35,984 nt of DNA from Spirochaetota bacterium (GTDB taxonomy: Bacteria > Spirochaetota > Spirochaetia > SPDA01 > JAJSAL01): assembly GCA_024274705.1 (NCBI GenBank), contig JAJSAL010000003.1, forward strand, positions 1-35,984, written 5' to 3'. Every line of letters begins with the position of its first letter. Position 1 is the stretch's first letter. A program made the position numbers and the translations under genes. The notes under the pieces are model-generated. The model was not told the origin of the DNA. It ran no database searches and worked only from the letters and a program-made list of their open reading frames with translations. Below are positions 16,780 through 25,576 of this stretch, piece by piece.

Positions 16780-17706
16780 TCAATAGCCTATAATGGCCAA
16801 AAACTCCCTGTACGTCCGGGCGGAGTGCTGCAGCATCTCAATTTCGTCTTCCTTAAGCGTAAGTTCCACCACTTGTTCCAGTCCCCCGGATCCGAGTATC
16901 ACCGGTACGCCGATGCACAGATCACGGATACCGTACTCCCCTTCAAGATAGGTGGAAGCTGCCAGCATTTTCTTCTCATCCTTCACCACCGCCTTGATCA
17001 TGGAAGCCGTCGCTGCTGCCGGAGCGTAGTAGGCGGACCCGGTCTTCAGGAGCTTAACGATCTCCCCGCCTCCATTCCGCGTACGGTCCACCAGGGCATC
17101 GATCTTTTCCTTCGGAAGGAGTTCCTCAAGACCCACACCGGAGACCGTGGTGTACCGGGGAAGGGGCACCATGGTATCACCGTGTCCTCCCAGCACCATC
17201 GCCTGGATATCCGCAAAGGACACGCCCAGTTCCAAGGCGATGAACGTCCGGAACCGGATGGAGTCCAGTACGCCGGCCTGGCCGAACACCTGGTTTTTCG
17301 GAAGTCCGGATTTCTTGAAGGCGTGACAGGTCATGATATCCAGGGGATTGGATACGATTATAATGAACGCACCCGGGGCGTATTTCATGATGTTGTCCGT
17401 AACATCACCGATGATTTTCGCATTGGTGTTCAGAAGGTCTTCCCTTGTCATGCCCGGTTTCCGGGCAAACCCTGCGGTTACAGCCACTACGCTAGAACCC
17501 TCGATTGTCGCAAAATTACTGCTTCCCCGCACGGTGGTGTTATAGCCCCGTATAGGCGCGGCTTCGGTCAGGTCCAGGGCTTTCCCCTCTGCCAGCCCTT
17601 CCACGATATCCACCAGCATGACATCCCCCAGTTCGTCCTCTGCAAGGTACTGCGCCAGGGAAGCGCCAACATGTCCGGCTCCGATAACAGATAACTTGTT
17701 CTCCAT
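16780..17706 (-). CDS. mdh: malate dehydrogenase-type 2-hydroxyacid dehydrogenase (LDH/MDH family)
   Basis: A 308-residue NAD-dependent enzyme of the lactate/malate dehydrogenase family. It has the nucleotide motif GAGHVG (9-14) with D33 favouring NAD, a mobile-loop ARKPGMTR segment in which Arg82 sits at the residue that selects malate over lactate, the D148/R151 region, and catalytic His175 in GGHGDT. By these residues it should act on malate/oxaloacetate. It is the last gene of the VOC-AOR2-E1-MDH operon, 49 bp after E1 and behind a GAGGTGAG site. The context suggests it makes a 2-oxo acid from a 2-hydroxy acid for the E1 enzyme, rather than being the general citric-acid-cycle enzyme. That is inference. 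Confidence 0.92.
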   Translation of the reverse strand: MENKLSVIGAGHVGASLAQYLAEDELGDVMLVDIVEGLAEGKALDLTEAAPIRGYNTTVRGSSNFATIEGSSVVAVTAGFARKPGMTREDLLNTNAKIIGDVTDNIMKYAPGAFIIIVSNPLDIMTCHAFKKSGLPKNQVFGQAGVLDSIRFRTFIALELGVSFADIQAMVLGGHGDTMVPLPRYTTVSGVGLEELLPKEKIDALVDRTRNGGGEIVKLLKTGSAYYAPAAATASMIKAVVKDEKKMLAASTYLEGEYGIRDLCIGVPVILGSGGLEQVVELTLKEDEIEMLQHSARTYREFLAIIGY

Positions 17707-17755
17707 CGATTCTCACCTCTTGTGTAATGTAGTTGTATGGTTCCCTGTTACTGTA

Positions 17756-19927
17756 CTATTTCCAGTGCCGTTTTGCCATCTCTTCGATAGAATCCAGAAT
17801 GGTTTCGTCGCTGATCATAGCTGCCTCCTCGAGCACTCTGGAAACCGAGTTGGGTACGTTCAGTGATGCGAGGCATCCGGGAGGTGCATCGAGTTCGTCG
17901 AAAAACCATTCGGAAATCTGAGCAGCGATCCTGTCGCCGATCCCCTGGGCAGCGGCGGCCTGTTCAACCATTGCAACCACGCCGGTCTTTTTCAGGGACT
18001 CCCCGATCGTCTCATAATCGATACCGGGCAGGTCCAGGGTGCGGAGATCGATAAGATCGAAGGTGACACCCCTGGATTCGAGCTCATCCTTCAGGGCTGC
18101 CACCCTTCCCGTCATGGAAAGATATGTCACGATGGTGATGTCCTCTCCTTCGATCACTTTTCGCGCTTTTCCCATGGGGATGCAGTAATCCAGGTCACCC
18201 TGGGGTACCGGAAAATTCCTGGCATAGAGAGAATGGTGCTCCAGGAACATCACCGGGTCCAGGGAGCGCATTGCTGTATTGAACAAACCGATGTAGTCGA
18301 ACGATGTGCCGGGTGCCACGACCCTCCAGCCGGGAAAGAGGGCGAAGATCCCCACGGGATCCATGGAATGCTGTCCCCCGTATCCGCACCCTGCTGCAAT
18401 TCTGGTTCTGGCTACCAGGGGAAGGTCCGTCGTTCCGCCGTACATGTGTCGCGCCTTGGCGATCTGGTTGAACAGCTGGTCTGCCGCCACCAGGGAAAAA
18501 TCGGGAAACATGATTTCAATGATGGGTTTTAAGCCAGCCATAGCTGCACCGCACCCTAAGCCCACAAATCCCGCCTCGGAAATGGGGGTGTTCACGATGC
18601 GGTCAGGAAAGCGGGCTGGAAGACCCTTGGTGGCCCCGTAGGCTCCTCCGCCGAAATTGGCTATTTCCTCTCCGAACTCTATGACGGTGTCGTCTTTTTC
18701 CATCCACCGGCGGGTGACCGCTGCGATGGCATCGGAATACCTGGTGTCGGTAAAATGCTGAAAATCTTCCCGTTCCCTGTACTCAACACGTTCCAGTTCT
18801 TTTCCGTCACTCCGCATACCGAAAGCCGCAGAAGCCGGGTCCGGCCAGAGTTCTTCCCGAACACGGCATCCGTCTTCAACGGTGCAAAAATCCCGGGCCC
18901 TGTCCACAACTTCCCGGGCTCTCTTCTTCAGTTTATCCACATCATTCGGCTCAAGCAGTCCTTCTTTGAGCAGGAGTTCAGGAAACAGTTTTAAACTGTC
19001 TTTCTCGAGCCACGCGGCTTCTTCTTCCTTCTTCCTGTATCCGAAGGCACTGCCCGGCTGATCCCCCGCATGGTGATAATGGCGGTAGCACTTCACTTCT
19101 ATCATACAGGGACCTTTTCCTGCCCGTACTTCTTCCGCTGTTTCTCCCATGGTGTAAAATAATCCCGGAATGTCATTGCCTTCGACAATCCTTCCCGGCA
19201 TCCCGTAGGAGCTTGCCCTGATGGAGAGGTCCTCCACCGGAGATGCATCGGACAAACGGGTGCCTACAGCGAACCCGTTGTTTTCCACCACATACACGAT
19301 GGGAAGCTTCCACAGCCCGGCCAGGTTCAGAGCCTCGTGAAACGCCCCCTGGTTGACAGCGCCGTCGCCGAAAAAGCAGACGATAATACCATCGGATTCC
19401 AGGAACTTTCCCGCATACGCAGCTCCTGTTGCAAGGGGAATACCCCCGGCAACGATGGCGTTGGTTCCCAGGATACCTGCTTCCGCCCACCGAAGATGCA
19501 TGGAGCCGCCCCTGCCGCCGCAGTAACCCGGTGCAAGACCCATGATCTCCGCCATGGTTTTCGTGACAACTTCGCCGGCTGCCTCGGGCAGGTCATCATG
19601 TACCGGGTCCCAGCTTTCATCCAGCACGTAATGTAGTGCCTTGCTCAAAAACTGGTGATGCGCACGGTGACTGCCTGTAATCTTGTCCTGCTTGTTAAGG
19701 GCGGATATCATGGCTGATGCGACCGCTTCCTGACCTACGCTGGTGTGTACCGGTCCCCATACGCAGTCATTGTTTTTCATGGACAGAAGAGCGTGTTCGA
19801 ATTCGTGTATGAGAATTGTCTCGAAGAGGATCCTGCTCGTCTTGATGGGGCCCATCTTCCCGGCATCCTCACCGGTACCGGTTATTTTTATCCAGTCGAA
19901 GTCACACTGTAGTTTCTGCTTTTTCAT
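17756..19927 (-). CDS. TPP-dependent 2-oxoacid dehydrogenase E1, fused alpha and beta subunits
   Basis: A 723-residue fusion. The N-terminal half is an E1-alpha domain with the thiamine pyrophosphate motif GDG (187-189) to NN (216-217) and GGRGGSMH. The C-terminal half, from about residue 395, is an E1-beta domain (EFGEEI, SEAGFVGLGCGAAMAG). E1 decarboxylates a 2-oxo acid and normally hands the acyl group to a lipoyl-bearing E2. Closest in layout are acetoin, pyruvate and branched-chain type E1 pairs. No E2, E3 or lipoyl domain is present in the window. It overlaps the AOR2 gene end by 26 bp and is read in another frame, with AAGGGA as ribosome site. One possibility is that it releases an aldehyde for AOR2; another is that E2/E3 are encoded elsewhere. 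Confidence 0.93.
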   Translation of the reverse strand: MKKQKLQCDFDWIKITGTGEDAGKMGPIKTSRILFETILIHEFEHALLSMKNNDCVWGPVHTSVGQEAVASAMISALNKQDKITGSHRAHHQFLSKALHYVLDESWDPVHDDLPEAAGEVVTKTMAEIMGLAPGYCGGRGGSMHLRWAEAGILGTNAIVAGGIPLATGAAYAGKFLESDGIIVCFFGDGAVNQGAFHEALNLAGLWKLPIVYVVENNGFAVGTRLSDASPVEDLSIRASSYGMPGRIVEGNDIPGLFYTMGETAEEVRAGKGPCMIEVKCYRHYHHAGDQPGSAFGYRKKEEEAAWLEKDSLKLFPELLLKEGLLEPNDVDKLKKRAREVVDRARDFCTVEDGCRVREELWPDPASAAFGMRSDGKELERVEYREREDFQHFTDTRYSDAIAAVTRRWMEKDDTVIEFGEEIANFGGGAYGATKGLPARFPDRIVNTPISEAGFVGLGCGAAMAGLKPIIEIMFPDFSLVAADQLFNQIAKARHMYGGTTDLPLVARTRIAAGCGYGGQHSMDPVGIFALFPGWRVVAPGTSFDYIGLFNTAMRSLDPVMFLEHHSLYARNFPVPQGDLDYCIPMGKARKVIEGEDITIVTYLSMTGRVAALKDELESRGVTFDLIDLRTLDLPGIDYETIGESLKKTGVVAMVEQAAAAQGIGDRIAAQISEWFFDELDAPPGCLASLNVPNSVSRVLEEAAMISDETILDSIEEMAKRHWK

Positions 19928-21653
19928 TTCTGGTTTCCCTTATCGAATTGTATTCATCTATCATGGTCTTCAGTTCGGAGCCCGTAAGCACGGCTCCTTC
20001 CACATTCGGATTGTCCAGCAGTGCGGGAGGAAGGGTATCCTCGGAACTCCCAAGCCCTTCTCTTCTATTATAAAGACGCGTTTCCCGGGTTATCCGGTTA
20101 GCCAGAAGTTGAAGCTCTTCTTTCGTAAGCACCAGCCCTGTGGAACCCTGGATGAGTCCTGCAAGTTCGTCCCATTTGATGAAGTCACGGAAAAACCTGC
20201 ACAGGATAAGGGTGTCAAACAAAGCAGCCCGGTCCTCGTAGTCGATGTGAAGTTCCGCCTTTCCTTCGATCTGTTCTTTCGGTATCTGGCCGGAAAGCTC
20301 CGCCTTATAAAATGTCCCCCTAAGGTGACAGGCTCCCCTGGCCGCCGTAGCATAGGAAAGACCCATCCCTTTCAGCACCCTGGGATCGAAGCCCGCGGGT
20401 TCCAGCCCCTTCACATGGACCGCGATGTTTTCAAGACCAAGACTCTTCGCCGCCTCTCTGATGCCGGAAGCGAGAAGATCCCCGATACCTTCCCTGTACG
20501 CGATTGCCCGGTACAGTTCGGCTGTCCTGTCCGGATCGTTGTACTCTATGACAAAGCCGCTCTTTCCCCGCTTGTACGCTTCAATGGCGAACGCCGAGAG
20601 GTTTCCGGCACTCATGGTGTCCAGCCCGAGGCGGTCGCACACATCGTTTAAGTAAGCCACTTCCTCGAGTCCCTCGATACAGTTAAGACCGCCGATTGCA
20701 TAGATCGTTTCGAACTCCGGACCTTCTATCTCGAGCCCCGCATGCCTTCCCCCTTTGACCACGGATTGTTTCGTACACTGCAGGAAACAGGTGGGGCACC
20801 CGTGACGGGACACGTCAAAGTGATCATGCATGTAGTCGGCTGTCAGGGTTTCATACTTTTCGAACCGTCCGGACTGCCAGTAACGGGTTGGGAAACAGCC
20901 CGCCATGTTGGTCACCTTTACCTGGCTGGGGGTGCCGTAGTTCTGGTACACCCGGGTTACCGGGGATTCCTTACCCATCTGTGCCACAGCTTTAATCACT
21001 TGCTTAAGCTTGTCCTCATCTGCGATCTCAGCCTGTTTTACACCGCAGAAGCTTATCCCTTTAACCTTTTTAGACCCAAGGACGGCCCCCATGCCGCCCC
21101 GGCCCAGGCTGCGCCATTTATCGGACTTAATGCACGCGCTGACTACCAGGTTTTCTCCGGCAGGGCCGATGACCATTGCGCCGGCACCTGGTTTTGAGTT
21201 CGCTTTTATGTACTTTTCAGTGTCATAGGTTTCCATACCTGCAAGCGCTATAGCTTCGTGAAATTCCACACCATCCTCATCGACGGAGAGCCGTGTAAGG
21301 GAACTGCAGGCACCCTTAATAATGACCGCATCCACTCCGCACCCTTTTATCTTTGGCGCCAGGGAGCCTCCGCAGTAGGACTCGCCGAACCCGCATGTAG
21401 CGGGACTCTTGGTGAAAACGGCAAACCGGGACTGGCTCCACACCCTGGTACCGGTAACAGGACCCGTTGCGATAAGAAATAAGTTATCCGGAGAAAGGGG
21501 GTCTACACCTTCGGGATTCTCTCTCAGAAGATAGTAGATACCCAGCCCCTTACCGCCTAAAGTACGTTTCAATACCTCATCGGGAATATCTTCATATACG
21601 AAGGTCTTCCCTGTCAAATCGATCCGCAGCACTCTTCCAAAAAATCCTTTCAT
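19902..21653 (-). CDS. aor: aldehyde:ferredoxin oxidoreductase AOR2 (W/Mo-pterin)
   Basis: A 583-residue AOR with an uninterrupted frame, unlike AOR1 and AOR3. The start is ATG 21653 with GGAGGA 6 nt upstream. An upstream in-frame extension exists but overlaps the VOC gene and is not AOR-like. Cluster ligands are C286-x2-C289-x3-C293, with a late Cys in LILCRFF. The pterin-binding segment GRGGMGAVLGSKKVKG is near 184-199. It is more distant from AOR1 and AOR3 than these are from each other (GESYCGGSLAPK replaces the GGFWGPELK segment) and lacks their C-terminal GWD/GIP tail. It is co-transcribed with a VOC protein (16 bp upstream), the fused E1 (overlapping) and Mdh. It probably oxidises an aldehyde formed in this pathway and reduces ferredoxin. 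No MoaD-like partner is adjacent. Confidence 0.95.
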   Translation of the reverse strand: MKGFFGRVLRIDLTGKTFVYEDIPDEVLKRTLGGKGLGIYYLLRENPEGVDPLSPDNLFLIATGPVTGTRVWSQSRFAVFTKSPATCGFGESYCGGSLAPKIKGCGVDAVIIKGACSSLTRLSVDEDGVEFHEAIALAGMETYDTEKYIKANSKPGAGAMVIGPAGENLVVSACIKSDKWRSLGRGGMGAVLGSKKVKGISFCGVKQAEIADEDKLKQVIKAVAQMGKESPVTRVYQNYGTPSQVKVTNMAGCFPTRYWQSGRFEKYETLTADYMHDHFDVSRHGCPTCFLQCTKQSVVKGGRHAGLEIEGPEFETIYAIGGLNCIEGLEEVAYLNDVCDRLGLDTMSAGNLSAFAIEAYKRGKSGFVIEYNDPDRTAELYRAIAYREGIGDLLASGIREAAKSLGLENIAVHVKGLEPAGFDPRVLKGMGLSYATAARGACHLRGTFYKAELSGQIPKEQIEGKAELHIDYEDRAALFDTLILCRFFRDFIKWDELAGLIQGSTGLVLTKEELQLLANRITRETRLYNRREGLGSSEDTLPPALLDNPNVEGAVLTGSELKTMIDEYNSIRETRNEKAETTV

Positions 21654-21669
21654 CGTTGTTCCTCCTGCC

Positions 21670-22098
21670 TCAGGTCTGCCTGAGTTCACACACTTCCCCG
21701 TCAGGACCGTAGAAATAGACCACCCACACATCCGGTCTGATCTCAACGGGTTCACCGAAAAAACGTATTCCCTTGGCGGAAAGGCGGGTGTACTCTTCCG
21801 GAAGATCTGTGGTTTTAAATCCCATATGGATAAACCCTTTGTCCGCCTGAGTGGCATCGGTAGATACAGGTTTTCCTTTCGGATCCGTGTATTCGAAGAG
21901 CTCCAGCATGGCACAGCCGGAGGCAAGGTGAGCGATCCGGACGGTACAACCGGGAATCCCGACAATCTTGTCTACCGGAAGATCTTTCGACGGTTCGAGG
22001 ATACGCTCTACTTTCAAATTGAAGTTCTCAGTATAAAATTCGATGGAACGCTCCAGATTGGAAACGCTTAAACCCACGTGCTCAATATGGTGAATCAA
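21670..22098 (-). CDS. VOC-family metalloenzyme (glyoxalase / epimerase-like)
   Basis: A 142-residue vicinal-oxygen-chelate protein with two beta-alpha-beta-beta-beta units. All four expected metal ligands are present: H7, E66, H91 and E138. Relatives include glyoxalase I, methylmalonyl-CoA epimerase and small isomerases. The sequence alone does not pick one. The start is TTG 22098, supported by GGGAGGA 5 nt upstream and by the family's N-terminus (IEHVGLSV). It is the first gene of the operon with AOR2, E1 and Mdh, so it probably isomerises or cleans up a 2-hydroxy or 2-oxo intermediate of the same route. The promoter and operators lie directly upstream. Confidence 0.9.
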   Translation of the reverse strand: MIHHIEHVGLSVSNLERSIEFYTENFNLKVERILEPSKDLPVDKIVGIPGCTVRIAHLASGCAMLELFEYTDPKGKPVSTDATQADKGFIHMGFKTTDLPEEYTRLSAKGIRFFGEPVEIRPDVWVVYFYGPDGEVCELRQT

Positions 22099-22127
22099 CA
22101 GTTCCTCCCAAGGCCATGCAGACCATG

Positions 22128-22137
22128 TTGTATATAA
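22128..22137. promoter_or_regulatory. GntR operator-like site at the VOC operon start point
   Basis: TTGTATATAA matches the TTGTATACNA motif seen at 22179, 28744 and 28940. It overlaps the -10 edge and predicted transcription start of the VOC-AOR2-E1-MDH operon, a repressor position. Confidence 0.5.
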
Positions 22138-22165
22138 TCATATTTTTTTCCCTTTATCTTGTCAA
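22137..22165 (-). promoter_or_regulatory. sigma70-type promoter of the VOC-AOR2-E1-MDH operon
   Basis: On the minus strand TTGACA (22160-22165), an exact 17-bp spacer and TATGAT (22137-22142) stand about 40 bp before the TTG start of the VOC gene. This is the cleanest sigma70-type promoter in the window. Confidence 0.75.
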
Positions 22166-22178
22166 CAATTTTATCACA

Positions 22179-22188
22179 TTGTATACGA
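22179..22188. promoter_or_regulatory. GntR operator-like site in the divergent region
   Basis: TTGTATACGA is a near-palindrome of the TTGTATACAA type reported for some FCD-domain GntR regulators. It lies between the VOC operon promoter and the promoter of the divergent regulator gene, where one protein could control both. Confidence 0.6.
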
Positions 22189-22216
22189 ATTACTATGAAA
22201 GACCGTCAAAACCCGA

Positions 22217-22244
22217 TTGACAAGGTCTGATTTTATATTACACT
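22217..22244 (+). promoter_or_regulatory. promoter of the GntR gene (leaderless start likely)
   Basis: TTGACA (22217-22222), a 16-bp spacer and TACACT (22239-22244) place transcription at about 22250-22252, on the GTG start codon at 22251. There is no ribosome site before that codon, consistent with a leaderless transcript. Confidence 0.55.
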
Positions 22245-22250
22245 GTACGG

Positions 22251-22889
22251 GTGGCACAGAAAAAACCGATAGAAGAGATCTACACTTCCCTCTTCGACAG
22301 GATCATTAAAAACAAATTTCCTGCCGACTCCTGGCTTAAAGAAGACAAACTTGCTGAGGAATACCAGGTAAGCCGTACGCCGGTGCGGGAAGTACTCAGG
22401 ATCCTCGAACAGGACGGCCTGGTACAGATCATTCCCAACCGGGGAGCCAGGGTGTTCGCTTTTACCGCGGATGATCTGGACATTATCTACGAGATACGGA
22501 GAATGCTGGAAGTTCTGGCCCTTGAATATTCTGCACCCTCGTTGAGTATCCAGAGTCTCATGGAGATCCGAAACGAAATAATCGATATTAAAAATGAGCA
22601 AGACTGCAGCAAACACGCAGCCCTGGATGCCAGGCTGCACCGGTACCTGACAGAAGCATCCGGCCAGCGCCGGCTTATCAGCATGATCAAACAGCTTTTC
22701 CATTTACTGCAGACATTCAGAGAACTGGGTTTTGAAAGTGAAGATGTCCGTGGTATTACCCATAAAGAGCATGTGGAGCTGCTGGATGCCCTTATTATCC
22801 GGGACATAAATTCCGCCAAGGAATTCCTTGCGAAACACATCCGTAACAGTAAACACCGGATCCTGCAGACTGTTGTAAAAGGCGGGTGA
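22251..22889 (+). CDS. GntR-family transcriptional regulator (FCD domain)
   Basis: A 212-residue regulator with a winged helix (KEDKLAEEYQVSRTPVREVLR, about 28-48) and an FCD ligand domain (about 80-205). It is clearly paralogous to the regulator at 28112-28720 (shared SRTP(V/I)REVL, QDGLV, IYEIR, LDALI(I/L)RDI). GTG 22251 is the start that matches the paralog's N-terminus. No ribosome site precedes it and the predicted promoter suggests a leaderless message. It is divergent from the VOC-AOR2-E1-MDH operon, with TTGTATACNA-like sites between, so it probably represses that operon until a carboxylic-acid inducer binds. Confidence 0.93.
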   Translation: MAQKKPIEEIYTSLFDRIIKNKFPADSWLKEDKLAEEYQVSRTPVREVLRILEQDGLVQIIPNRGARVFAFTADDLDIIYEIRRMLEVLALEYSAPSLSIQSLMEIRNEIIDIKNEQDCSKHAALDARLHRYLTEASGQRRLISMIKQLFHLLQTFRELGFESEDVRGITHKEHVELLDALIIRDINSAKEFLAKHIRNSKHRILQTVVKGG

Positions 22890-23093
22890 CGACACCCCCT
22901 CACACGGCTCGGAAGACAGGAGAATGGTTATACACCTGGTTCGGGAGACTATAGAGCCTCTTTAAAAAAATCGGTTGAAAACAATTGTAGACTGGGCTTG
23001 GGATAACATTTTTGTTTCAACACTATGCAAGGTTACATACCTTACCTGGCGTATTAAACCAAAAAAAATAATGCATATTCAAACGATATTTCC

Positions 23094-24062
23094 TCAGCTT
23101 TTCCGCTCTCGTGCTTTTACTCTCAGAGAATCCGCGTACATGGCAATGAAAATAATTCCTCCCCTGACGAAAGGATATGCATATGGAGAAACACCGATCT
23201 GGTTCAGTCCTGTTTCAATAACAATGAGCAGGAGCACACCAAAAAATATACCCGGAAGAATATTACCTTCCCCTCCAAAAAGGCTGATCCCCCCAATAAT
23301 AACCGCAGCGATACCGGAAAACTCGGCTCCGGAACCAAGAAGAGGATTAATGGCACCAACCTGAGTCATAGAGAAAAAACCTCCAAGCGCTGCCAGGGTC
23401 CCTGATATGATAAACACAGAAAATTTTACAAGGTTTACATGAATTCCCAGTTTTTCCGCTATACCTGAATCATTTCCTATGGCAGTAACAAATCTTCCGT
23501 AGGGCCTTTTTATGTGGATTATATGAAAAATTAAAAGCACTACAAGACAAAAAATAATATCAATAAAAATAATACCAGTTCGAAGGTTGCCAAACGCCCG
23601 GAGAGATTCGGGCAACCCGATTACCTGGGAGTTGGTTATCTGCAGAGCTATCCCCCGAAAGGAAATAAGTGTACCTAGTGTTACGATGAGCGGACTTACC
23701 CTTAGCACTACAGTAAAAAACCCATTTAGTGCCCCCAGAAGCATACCGCAAAAAAGAGTAATAAGAAAGCAGAGAGCTATAGGGAACCCCGCTTTCACCA
23801 TGAGTACCGTACCTATGCTGTTGGTGAGAAAGGCAATTGAACCTACCGATATATCGATCTGACCCGAAATGATGACCATCCCTATACCACAGGAAATCAC
23901 CATAAGTGGAACGGCTGAGTGAAGCATGTTCATGACATTCTTGAGAGTAAAAAAACTGTCGGCGCTTACAGAATAAACGATAAAGACGAGAATAAAAATG
24001 ATAACAAAACCGTATGAGACAATGGTGTTCTTCACTCGGTGAAGTAAAACGCTATTTGCCAT
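23094..24062 (-). CDS. ribose-type (CUT2) ABC transporter permease
   Basis: A 322-residue polytopic membrane protein of the RbsC family, with SGQIDISVGSIAF and the IGGISLFGGEGNILPG segment. It is the last gene of a four-gene importer operon and starts 2 bp after the ATPase stop. It forms the channel with the other permease at 25577. The substrate is not identifiable; relatives carry ribose, xylose, galactose and related sugars. About 200 bp with no gene follow, up to the convergent GntR gene. An AT-rich stretch with T8 on the minus strand after the stop may help end transcription. Confidence 0.92.
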   Translation of the reverse strand: MANSVLLHRVKNTIVSYGFVIIFILVFIVYSVSADSFFTLKNVMNMLHSAVPLMVISCGIGMVIISGQIDISVGSIAFLTNSIGTVLMVKAGFPIALCFLITLFCGMLLGALNGFFTVVLRVSPLIVTLGTLISFRGIALQITNSQVIGLPESLRAFGNLRTGIIFIDIIFCLVVLLIFHIIHIKRPYGRFVTAIGNDSGIAEKLGIHVNLVKFSVFIISGTLAALGGFFSMTQVGAINPLLGSGAEFSGIAAVIIGGISLFGGEGNILPGIFFGVLLLIVIETGLNQIGVSPYAYPFVRGGIIFIAMYADSLRVKARERKS

Positions 24063-24064
24063 CG

Positions 24065-25576
24065 TTATCCTGTTGCCTCCTTATTCTTCCCTTTTGCCGC
24101 CCAGAGCATTAACTCATTTTTCGAGGAATTTCCCGGCAGCTCTTTTACTATACTGCCTCTGCGTAAAACCAGATACCTGTCGCTGAGCTCCATTATTTCT
24201 TCTATCTCTGATGAAATAAGCAGAATACTGAACCCCTTTCTAGCGAGATTTTTAATAATTTTGTGAATTTCATTCTTAGCACCTACGTCGACTCCCCGTG
24301 TCGGTTCGTCCATAATAAATATTGGTGGCTTTTTCCCCAGCCATCTAGCGAGAATCATCTTTTGCTGATTTCCCCCGCTCAAAGTACCCGCTGACTGCTG
24401 GATACCGGTAACTTTTATATCAAGCATTCGAACCAGTTCTTTTGATAATTTTTCTTCTTTCTTCGTGTTTACAAAGAATTTATTACCTGTCAACAATGAC
24501 GGTAAACTGGCTACAGATATATTTTCTCTAACCGATAGTGGAAGGAACAGACCGTCCTCTCTCCTGTTTTCAGTAATTAGTCCAATCCATTTTTTTGTTT
24601 TATCCGGTGCAACAGGTCGAAGCTCTTTATCGATTTTAATTTCTATTTGTCCGCTATCGAGCTCATCCAGCCCTCTTATTGCACGTATCAGCTCGGTCCT
24701 GCCGGACCCCATTAAACCCCACAGTCCCAGCACTTCTCCTTTATACAGGTCAAAACTCATGGAGTTCAGAACATCGAGCCTTTTAAGATCTGAAACACGT
24801 AATACCTTTTCCCTGTTTTGAACCGGGGCTGCCTTTTGAGCCGTATCAGTTTCTATTTCTCCTACCATCAGGGTCACGATATCATGGTGATTCAAATCGT
24901 GAACGTTTACGATACCCGCAGTTTCACCGTTTCTGAGCACTTGGACCTTGTCGCAAATAGAAAAGATTTCGTCAAGAAAATGCGTAATATAGATAATAAC
25001 TTTGTTTTCCCTCTTCAGAGAGCTGATTATTTTAAAAAATCTTTCTTTTTCATTTATTGCGAGGGAAGATGTCGGCTCATCGAAAATCAGGATGTGCGCA
25101 TTGCTGATAAGCACCCTGGCGATTTCGACAAGCTGCTTATCCCCAGCACTTAAATCCCTTATCTTCTTTTTTACATCGATTGAACATCCGAGTCGCTTCA
25201 GCACTTCATTGGATTTCTGCTCTATAAATTTTTTTTTGATTACACCATTTTTAATCGGAAACCTGCTGATAAAAATATTTTCAGCAACGCTCATACTTGG
25301 ACATAGCGCCAGTTCCTGGTGAATAAAGCCTATTCCGATTTTTTCTGCGTCGATTGTACTTCTAATCTCAGTTACTTTTTGCTTTATCAACACCCTGCCC
25401 TCATCGGGATGGAGTACTCCACCGAGAATATTCATAAGAGTACTTTTACCCGCACCGTTGGCTCCCAGCAGCGCCAGAGCTTCTCCCTCGAATGCTTTTA
25501 AACTTACATTTTTAAGGACATAGATGCCGGAAAACTGTTTCGAAATACTGTCCATTTCCAGGTATGGCTGGTTCAT
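24065..25576 (-). CDS. ribose-type (CUT2) ABC transporter ATP-binding protein, two ABC domains
   Basis: A 503-residue double-ABC ATPase of the RbsA/MglA family. Domain 1 has Walker A GANGAGKST, signature LSAGDKQ and Walker B LIFDEPTSSL. Domain 2 has a degenerate Walker A (GLMGSGRTE), signature LSGGNQQKM and Walker B FIMDEPTRGVD. It starts directly after the permease stop (25577-25579) and ends 2 bp before the other permease. It energises uptake by the 23094 and 25577 permeases with the 26641 binding protein. It belongs to the same family as the ATPase at 11500 but is distinct in sequence. Confidence 0.94.
   Translation of the reverse strand: MNQPYLEMDSISKQFSGIYVLKNVSLKAFEGEALALLGANGAGKSTLMNILGGVLHPDEGRVLIKQKVTEIRSTIDAEKIGIGFIHQELALCPSMSVAENIFISRFPIKNGVIKKKFIEQKSNEVLKRLGCSIDVKKKIRDLSAGDKQLVEIARVLISNAHILIFDEPTSSLAINEKERFFKIISSLKRENKVIIYITHFLDEIFSICDKVQVLRNGETAGIVNVHDLNHHDIVTLMVGEIETDTAQKAAPVQNREKVLRVSDLKRLDVLNSMSFDLYKGEVLGLWGLMGSGRTELIRAIRGLDELDSGQIEIKIDKELRPVAPDKTKKWIGLITENRREDGLFLPLSVRENISVASLPSLLTGNKFFVNTKKEEKLSKELVRMLDIKVTGIQQSAGTLSGGNQQKMILARWLGKKPPIFIMDEPTRGVDVGAKNEIHKIIKNLARKGFSILLISSEIEEIMELSDRYLVLRRGSIVKELPGNSSKNELMLWAAKGKNKEATG

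Noticed and set aside
16711-17694. 327-residue open frame on the plus strand
   Set aside because: It is fully antisense to the well-supported mdh gene, has no recognisable family, and arises from the codon pattern of that gene.
21654-21965. N-terminal extension of AOR2 to 21965
   Set aside because: The extra 104 residues overlap the VOC gene in another frame and do not resemble AOR; ATG 21653 has a strong ribosome site and the family's N-terminus.
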